Below are positions 53,501 to 62,800 of a DNA stretch of 64,000 nucleotides, in pieces. The notes beneath the pieces are model-generated. The model had not been told where the DNA came from, made no database searches, and saw only the letters and a program-made list of their open reading frames with translations. The stretch is from Sweltsa coloradensis (lineage: Eukaryota > Arthropoda > Insecta > Plecoptera > Chloroperlidae). The translations under genes and the position numbers were made by a program. Every line of letters begins with the position of its first letter. Within the stretch, counting starts at the first letter, position 1. The stretch covers positions 558,001 through 622,000 of the forward strand of contig JAMZAV010000004.1 of the NCBI GenBank assembly GCA_024449915.1, written 5' to 3'.

Positions 53501-56500
53501 CCAAATTGATCAAACACCAAGTTTAAATTAAATATTTCCATTTAAAAAATTATCTGACATTGGATATCTAGGCCTACCTTTCAAAAACAACAACAAAACA
53601 ACAATACAAAAACAAAATAGCACAGCTTTCATAATAAAGAGATCGATTATTTCAATCTAACTTGCTGTGATTTTGATCGATCTTATTTTGTAACAAAGTT
53701 TTCTATTGGTCACTATGGGATTGTTGGGGGCGGAGCCTCAAGCCGTGAAAATGGTCCCAAGACTACCGATTATCGTTTACCCCAAGTCACCGGTGACATA
53801 GAATGAGCGACTCGACTCACTTCTCGACTCGAAACGAGTGGTCTCAAGACTTGGCTTCCAGGGCCTAGACCTAGGCTAGGCCTAGGTAGGCCTACGTAAG
53901 GAATATTTTAGGCTTAGGGGCTAAGGTTAGGCTAGGGCTAGGCCAAGTAAGGAAAAGCCTAGCCTAGGTTAGCCTAGAATATAGAAGATAATAGGTGTCT
54001 AAACATGTTTTATAAGCTCTTATCTAAACCAAGACTTTGAAATTTGGTAGCCTTGCCTAGGCTAGGGCTAGGCCTATGCCTAAATTTAGGATGCTGTGCC
54101 AAAAGGGCTAAGCTAGTCAATCCTGTCGATGAAGGTCAATGAAATAGATCTCGATAGTAGGGAGATATAGCCTTAGCTTAGACATTTAAGTATGCCCAAT
54201 TGAAATTCCTACCTCCCTGTTTTTGGTTTTAAGCAGATTTTTTAAAGTTCGGTTCGAGTTCGAAGTTCAAAACTTTTTTTTACAGAAATTCGAGTTCGGT
54301 TCGAAACTTAGAAAACCAGGTTCGCCCATCCCTAATGTCCATACCATCTCAACCGTGCCCACTGTGCTCCTCAAGAATCTCATCTCTGCCGCCTGCATCT
54401 GACTCTCCTCTCGATCTCCCATCCATTGTCCATCCACCGGATAATTAGTTGAATTCACATCAGTATTCAACAACATTCGTGTACAATATTTGAAATTCTA
54501 ACTTTGAAATATTCTACTTGTGATTGAACGTAATAAATTCGCGCTCTTCATACCGGCCCAGTATGTGCAGTTACACAGTACTACTATGTAAAACATGCTT
54601 CTTTTGTTTCCTCGTAGGATCCTAACAGGAGCCGTATGGAGCCAAGGCTGGAGGCGGTGTATCGTACTCTATACGCTCAGAACAATATCGTCACCAAACA
54701 ACGAGGGATTCTAGCCGACCTTGTCAAGCGAGCTCAGCCAATCAGCAATCACCGACTTAATCTCATTTCCAACATGTCTATGCTGCATGTCAGCGATAAA
54801 GGGTGAGTGAAATGGAGAACTTCTGTCGGAAAGAAATCAAAGAATACTAGAGGAGACTTGTTTCAAATCGTCGGCATCGATTAATTTAGTGGATAATCTT
54901 TCGCAGTAAATGATTGTGAACCTACTTTTTCCTTTCACACTAGTCTTCTTCTTCTTTCCAAAGAAGAAAGAACTAATATATACGTATATAATATAATAAA
55001 AATAAGCCTGCGTTTGACATCTTGCGCTCTTCGATGTGCATGTCAGAAATCCATTGTCCATAATATACAGTTGTGCAAAATTAATATTGTTTTTGTTTAT
55101 CACTTGCTACCATTGTTATTGAGAGATGGGCTGCATTATTATACACTTGAAAATTATTTTCTCATTGTTTTTTATTACCATAGCAATGAAATCAAATTTG
55201 TGTATTTTTAGCACTAGCAAATAAACTTTTTAAGTTTTAACTATGGTTTGATTAAACCGATGTACAAGACGACGTAATAAGACGGGAATTTGCACGTACT
55301 AAATGAAAACGAAGAGGTAAGAACTTATATAGAATGGCTGCTGAGCATAGCTCTCCGGTTTTTCATTGAAGTCACACATCTTGTCCTACTAAATGGTGAA
55401 ACGGCTAATGGCTGTATTTGTGCTATTTATTTAAATAAATTTAAATAAACATGGTTGAACATGTTTTCATCTTGTTTTATTCGTTTAACACAAATACAGC
55501 CATTCACCATCAGCTTTATGCAGAAACAATTCAAACACGAAGTAGTTGTTTGGAAAAAAGTAAACTATAGTGCCTAGACACTGTAACAATGTATGCCAAC
55601 AAATAATAGAGCAAAATAAAATTACCTTCTAATTATCTATATTCCTAATGACTTATTCTTCATTTTAGTAGTATTGTAGGTTCATATTTTATCATCAATC
55701 AAACTGATTGTAAATCTATAGGCCATACATACCGTACATAAAACCTTTCTGTGGACAATGCACTAACCATCTTGTATATTATAGGCCTGGTCTACCAAAA
55801 CATTTTATGGTCATCATTGTCATGACTTCATTGTAAAAACAATTTTAATGAACAAAGTACTAGGACTCTGTAAAAGTCCATATTTGAATTTGAGTTTTGA
55901 ATTTTCCAAACCTATTATGTTTTTCTTTTTCTTTCTTCTAGATTCGACTCTGAGCTGTCTCGGCTTGCTGAGTCTCTCATTCAGGTGAAACTCGGACCGC
56001 GCAAGCGTGAGAAGCTGAGCTCGAAGAAACACGAGATGCTTCTTAACCTCCTTGCCGACAATCCGATCACTCGTATCCGTGCGGTGCGCCCGACCGCGTC
56101 CACTTCCATCCTAGAGCTTCCCCCGATCAAATCCGGTGGTATTTCTTCCGGAACCCCCATCAAACCCGTGTCACCCGTTCAGAAACCACCCGAGGTGCCA
56201 GTTCAGAGTTTGTTCGGGCAACCGAAAGCACCTCAGGTTAGTTTCATTCCCAGTAAGGCGCCCCCGGCAAGTACGTTCACCTTTGCGTCGAGCGTGCCTG
56301 CGGTGAAAGCACCGCCTTCCGTGAAGCAGGCGTTGACTTTCTCTACTCCGGTCACGACGGTCGGCCAGGGATTCTCGGGGCTGACGTTTGGCTCGGCCAA
56401 CAAGACCATTCAAAGCATTCCCAAGAACCTGACGGCGTACTACGACGACGTTACTCCCCCCAGAAGTCCAGAACCCGAAACTAAACAAACCGAACCTGAT

Positions 56501-59500
56501 ACAACCAGCACCTTCAGTTCATTTAACTTCTCAATGTCCAGCAAGAACGTTGAGAAGATTCCCGTAAAGCCAACAGACGGTGATGCGTTCACAATTGCTA
56601 AAGAACGTTCGAAGATCACTCTTCCAAAAGTGAAACAACCTAGCGATACTTTGAAGACAGACCTTAAACAAGAAGATCTACCTCCTGTTGTGTCAAGCGA
56701 CAGTATTGCCCCCACGGTTCCTTCTTCTGCTTTGGGGAGTTTCACCTTTGCGGGACCGAAGTCTTCATCTACGAATCTCTTTGGCGGCACCGCCAAGCCA
56801 GCTTCGACTGCCAGTAATGGGTCGACAATGTCGGGCACGATGTTCGGAAGCCTTAACTTCGGCTCAACCGATGCCTCTAAGACTAGCATCTTCGGAGGAA
56901 GTCCCCCAGGAGTCTCACTGTTCGGCAAGCCCAAGGACAAAGAACCCCTTCTACCTAAGCCTACCCAGTCCACAACGTCAACATCAGTATCGACTACGAC
57001 TTCAACCTCGCAAGAAACTAGTGGGGAACAAGAAAAGTCAGAAAGCAAAGTGTGGGACTTGTCTAAAGGGCCGGCCGTTTCATCTGCTTTTAGTTTTGCC
57101 CAACCCAATGCATCGACTCAAGGCAGTATGTTTGGCCAGCTTTCTAGTGCCGCATCTACATTCTCTTTCGCTAAATTGGGAGAAAACGTTCCGCCTGGGA
57201 CGACCTCTGCTTTCGGTTCCTTTAGCTTCCAAAATAAAGTTAACCAGTCTGAGGTTAGTAAGAGTGTGACGGAAGCTACTGAAAAGGCTTCAGAAGCAGA
57301 AGTGCCTTCTACTGTTGAAGAAGCTGTTAAGACAACTGTTGTTTCCGAAGCACCTATATCATTGACACCTGCCTTACAAACCACTACCACTTCGACCATT
57401 TCGTCATTTAGTTTCGCCAAGTTGCCACCCGTAGTTTCACCGCCAGACGTGGCTGCTGTGAAAGCAGAGTCCACACCTAGTTCCACTTCCTTCTTTGGGC
57501 AGCCTATATGTTCACCTACGCCGTTCGGCCAGTCTGGCGGTAGTTTATTCGACAAACCAGTCACATCCTCCGCATCCCCTTCCATATTTGGAGGATCTGC
57601 TAGTCCTAAATTACCTACGTACTCCGTAGTCACCGAGACTGAATCCATACCCTCAACTACAAGTTCCGAATCGTCCCCGGCGATATCGAGTGGATCCAGT
57701 GTCCCCACCACAACAACCTCAACGTACGTGGTAATAGAAACAAAATCACCGACTATCTCATCAGCACCGATAGCTTTACCGACCACAACTTCTACGAATA
57801 TGTTTGGAGTGACGATCACGCCAATCTCTTCTCCATCGGCGTCGACGGCTTCCACCATAACTTCAACAGCACCGGTTGTATCAGATTCAAAACCTCTTAT
57901 GACAGTTCCGTCAACTTCTAACAGCTCAATGACGGCATTGACCTCTCTATTTGGCTCGACAATTGCTCCGTCAGCTTCGTCAACGTCTATTTTTGGCGGA
58001 CAAAGTACGGGAGGAACTTCCCTGTTTGGCCAAGCTAGTACGGTCCCACCTTTAACTCCTATATTCCGAGCGAACGTAGGTGCATCGGCTACAACTCCCG
58101 TATCAACTTCTTCCATGTTCGGACAGAGTGCGTCTGTTTTTGGTCACGCTACACCATCAACGGGATCGGTGTTCGGGGGTGGAGATACTTCGAATACGAC
58201 GACCGCGACGTCTGCTTTTGGTTCCTCCGGTGGTTCCATGTTTGGTTCTTCCGGCCCGTCTCTGTTTGGCGGCTCGGCCGCGGCATCCAGTCCGTCTGTC
58301 TTCGGGCAGAGTTCCGCACAAAGCCCGTCGCTGTTCGGACAAGCCCCGACCACCAGTCAATCTATCTTTGGACAAGCCACTTCGCCCACCACCGCTTCGT
58401 CACCGTTTGGGGCTAAACCTTCGATCTTCGGCCAGGCACAAGAGAATACTGCACAACCATTTGGAACACCTTCAGCGTTTGGACAATCTTCACAGTCAAT
58501 GTTTGGCCAAAGGTAGGTTTCATTTCATGTCTGATCCAATTACTAACTTCTACGGTAGGCCTACCTATGTGTGTTATGCATTTTTTTCTCCCACTGTCTT
58601 TGTTACTAAATGATATTAATACAATATTCTGTCCATGCTCGTGTCATCAACACAATGTTGGTAGCCATATTGTTGTAAACTACCTTTATTGCATTTCCAG
58701 TAGGTTACATGCCACCATGCACTTGACATCATTGTTGGAGATTAATTATCATTTTTGGAGTTTCCCTAGTAGTACTTTAAGTTAGGGCTGGTCAAAAAAA
58801 TCGATATTTCGATATGATATCGATAATTGGAAAAAATTTCGATATCGATATTTGATTTAATATCGAAATATCGAAATTAACACAAAAATGCTAAATTTCA
58901 CAATTTTGGTGGAGGTGCTGGGTAGGTAGTTGGATGAGCGAAGCGAAGACTTCAATTTCACCTACCCCCCAAAAAATTTAGCTCCAATGTTTTTTTTTTT
59001 TTTTGTCTGTATTTTTGTCTGTTTGTTAGCAGGATTCCGGGCAAACGGCATAAGCGATCTTGATGAAAATTTGACAGGACCTTCGAAATCTCTAAACTTA
59101 GAGGTGTATTGTTTTTGGGTACAATCGATGAAATATTTCTCATGAATATCGTACTTTTACGATTTTTTTCGATTTTTAGTGCCATATTTTCGTGTCATTT
59201 GGGCCGATTCTGACCAAACGGGTGGGGCTACAATGTTCATATTATATATGGACATTAAGGTCATGGTAATGTAGTACCTTTTGAAAGAAAAAGTTGGAAA
59301 AATTAGCCAGAATCCATAGAAATAAAGCTTTTAAATTTTAATATAAGTTTTTACGGTTTAGTGCGATATTTTCGTGCCATTTGGGCCGATACTGACCAAA
59401 CGGGTGGGGCTACAACGTTCATATTATACATGGACATTAAGGTTATGATGATGTAGTACCTTTTGAAAGAAAAAGTTTAAAAAGTTAGCCAGAATCTATA

Positions 59501-59858
59501 GAAATAAAGCTTTTAATATAAGTTTTTTACGGTAAATAATAACATTTGACAAGTAACAAAAGAAACTTGACAACAATCACCTACAATGCATAGGCAGTAA
59601 AGCAAAACACTTACAAAAGTAAAGATATCCCACGCAAACTAAAACTTAAAAAAGCTCATCCATCAACGCGGCGGGACTTTAGCGTTTTCCTAGTCTAAAT
59701 TAAATTAACCTGGCTGGTGCATGTAGTGGAGGTGCCGGGTCATAAAACGCGGTTGTGAGATCGTAAATAGGTCTATACTCTATGGTGATACCTTATCACC
59801 CTATTTGGCCAAAATTATAAAAAATAACACTAAAAAAAAAAATTAAAAAAATTATTTT

Positions 59859-59895
<37 letters not shown>

Positions 59896-62800
59896 CAATT
59901 ACATTTTGATATATCGATATCGATTCGATTTCGTGTGATATCGATAATTGAATGATATGTCATAGCCCAGCCCTGCTTTAAGTCACTCCATACCCTAGGC
60001 CTGAAGTAAGTTACATGCATAGTTGCGTAGGCCCTACTAGTAGGCCTACTTACAATTTGCAAATAAGGCAAAGGCCTACATACTTACTAATGTTGTTACT
60101 GTTTGTTTTTGTTTTGTTGTTAACATTATTGTAAATTCTGAGTTAACCTTACTCCTCTGGCTCCAATCATTTGTTAATTATACTTTTCTGTGATTACGCA
60201 TCAATATTTTGTTCTGAATATTGGTGAGAAGTGTTGCGCTAAGAAGCTTGTGGTTAGTGGGTTAATGTTGTGAAGTGTCGCGCTAAGAAGCTTGTGGTTA
60301 GTGGGGTAATGTTGTTCGTGGTTGCTGGTCGCGCTAAGAAGCTTGTGGTTAGTGGGGTAATGTTGTTCGTGGTTGCAGCTCTCCGGGTACCTTCGGTTCT
60401 AGTGGGGGCTCGATGTTTGGAGGCGGCTCATCGGTGTTCGGATCGGCCCCAAGTTCTGGCGGACCCTTCCAGCAGCAGTCACCTGGCAAGTATCTGTTCA
60501 GATCATTCCTGCTAACAGCAACAGTTAAATTAACACTCTCCTGGTCACATTAAACACTGGAGTTCTGGCGGACCCTTCCAGCAGCAGTCACCTGGCAAGT
60601 ATCTGTTCAGATCATTCCTGCTAACAGCAACAGTTAATTAAGAAAGGACTTGCAGATGCAAAAACATTTTATTGTATTTTCCTAATACAGCCCAACACCT
60701 TCTTATTCTACTTCATATGAGTTAAGTAGCCTACTACAGTAAGACCTCTACTATCCGAGCTGGATGAGACCGGGTGCAGCTCGAATCGCCGAAAAACTCA
60801 GATCAATGTTTTTTTGTTTAATTGCTTTCGTAGGATAGCCTGATATGGTAAAATGATATATGACACATGCAATGGATAAAGGAACATAAAATACACACGA
60901 AACACACTACAAGCTATCACCTGTGGTGATAACTGAAATTAAACACATGGGAATAGAGATACTGCAGAGACTGGCCTTTCCTTATCTTGTTACAATTATC
61001 TGAGCGCCAGCATTCCAGCTTTAGTCCCTCGCCCCGCGCCAACGCATAGTGACCTTGACTCTAGACTGAGACAAGATATAAAGTAGATGCAAGAAACAGT
61101 GAGTGTTATCTTAATGGCCTGCCTGCCACTGTTCCTCTCATGATTATGAAATGCTACTTCATCGGCACGTCAATGTTTATAAAACAGCATTAAGATAACG
61201 GCAGCTGTTGCATCATCTTGTTGTTCAACATAGATAGTGTAATGCAGTCTCTAAGGCTGCCATAATGCTCCACCCCTCAAGGTCAACATTTGGATCGTCC
61301 ACTTCCTCTTCCATTACTCGCGCCACTATCTCGTTGTCTTGTCAGTTCTTGACACCGAATTGCATTACATGTTCCATTAGCCCACTCCTCCAAGTCACCC
61401 TCAGATTAGCTCAACCGGCTATCTGGTGAAACACGCGCAGGGCTATTTCCTCACAACTCTCCCCGCCCACCTCTAGGCCTACAATGTATGTGAGGACATT
61501 TAAAAAAGGATGGCGCGGCATCTGAATGCAGCTCGGTTAACACGGGTGATCGGATAATCGGTGATCGGATAACAGAGGTTTTACTGTATTTTCCTGAGCC
61601 TTTATCATTCTTCCAATACTCCTTCTGGCATCATATAAAATAGAGTGGACCTCCAAATAATACGTAATACCGTTGAGTCTATGTTTGGTATTAAGAGATT
61701 CAGTTGCCGCTTGTCTACAGTGTTTGTCATTGGAGAATAGTTGGCTAGGCCTAGCATAGTTACGGCAAACAATGCCTTAACTACAATGTGCATTGTTTGC
61801 TGTAGTTAAACTCTAGTCGTTAAGCATATTTTCTGCGATAGACTACAGTGTGTAGACAACTAGCCACGAACGAACACTGGATCATTGACACTCTAAGCCC
61901 AATTGTTAATGTAATTAATGTCCCCTAATGTTAAAAGTGAAATATGCAAATTAAAAAGATACAATTATGTTTTTAAAAATGCAAATTTTGCATTTTAATA
62001 TAGGCCTACCCTTAGTTGTTTCTTTAAGACGCTTGAAAGACACATCCTCAATTTGATTGTGTTTATTGTTTGCAGGTGGATTTGGCAGCCCTGCTTCTAG
62101 TGGCGGGGGTATGTTCAGTTCTAATTCCGGACAGAGCATCAGCCAGACAGGCTTCGGGGGAACCTCCATATTTCAGAACAAACCGGAGGTTTTGGTGGAT
62201 CCCAGTGTTTGGGGGGGGGACCACCGGGTTCGGTGCTGCACCCGCTTTCGGTGGGGCGCCGGCATTCAGCGGGGTGCCCAGCTTCGGGAGCCCCAGTAAA
62301 GTGTTTGGATCGACATCCCCCACGACCAATACCGGTGAGAGAGTTGTCTCATTTAATTCCCAGTTTACCCATTTCATTGATGCTTTATACATTCCAAGCA
62401 CCTATTTTATATTTCATTGGTCTCCTTTAATTCTTTTTTTTGTTTTGTTATCTGGGGTAAGCCTTACTATTAATTCTTTTTGGTTGTCTATGTGGGGTTT
62501 TAAAATTTATGTTGTCCATTTGTTTTTCATTGGATTTGGTATTTATTTTTTTATTAATTAGATTTTCAGTTTTGTTAGTGTATTTTTTAGCTTTTGCCGT
62601 CGATAATCGAAAATATCGATCGATTATCGATATCAGTAATATGATATGAAAAATCGATTCAAATATCTTGATATAAATATGATATGAATTATCGATTTAA
62701 ATAGTGACATCGATGTTTTCGCGGGTTTACCATACTTAAAAATGCCGCGCTGTCGTATCAACGCGCCGATTGGTTTGTCGGAGTAGCCAATAGCTGCTCA

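Larger units (their letters stand above)
52194..54440 (-). pseudogene. Second LINE tail copy, split by a hAT element
   Basis: 52194-52457 repeats the LINE tail of intron 9 (MKRMGENRMPKKMYERRIEE, GRPRKRWKD). After the hAT-like insertion it resumes at 54343, where the minus frame reads QAAEMRFLRSTVGT, the upstream part of the same polyprotein. The copy therefore predates the hAT insertion. It shares strand and 3' end with the intron 9 copy. Confidence 0.7.

Noticed and set aside
57118..58116. 332-codon minus-strand ORF antisense to NUP214 exon 12
   Set aside because: It mirrors the Ser/Thr/Pro-rich coding strand, is Val/Glu/Gly-rich with no domain, and lies wholly within a confirmed exon. The same holds for the minus ORFs at 56440-57108 and 48159-48644.
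60226..60378. CRISPR-like or satellite array
   Set aside because: Only three units with no distinct spacers, in an animal intron; it is a local tandem duplication.
62070..62185. Alternative frame through exon 14 giving one unbroken ORF
   Set aside because: That frame is open through the whole exon, but its first half reads VDLAALLLVAGVCSVLIP with no FG character, while the phase-matched frame reads GFGSPASSGGGMFSS. The latter fits NUP214.
62186..62203. A tiny intron to explain the exon 14 frame shift
   Set aside because: GT and AG can be found about 17 bases apart, but animal introns are not that short; a small indel is simpler.
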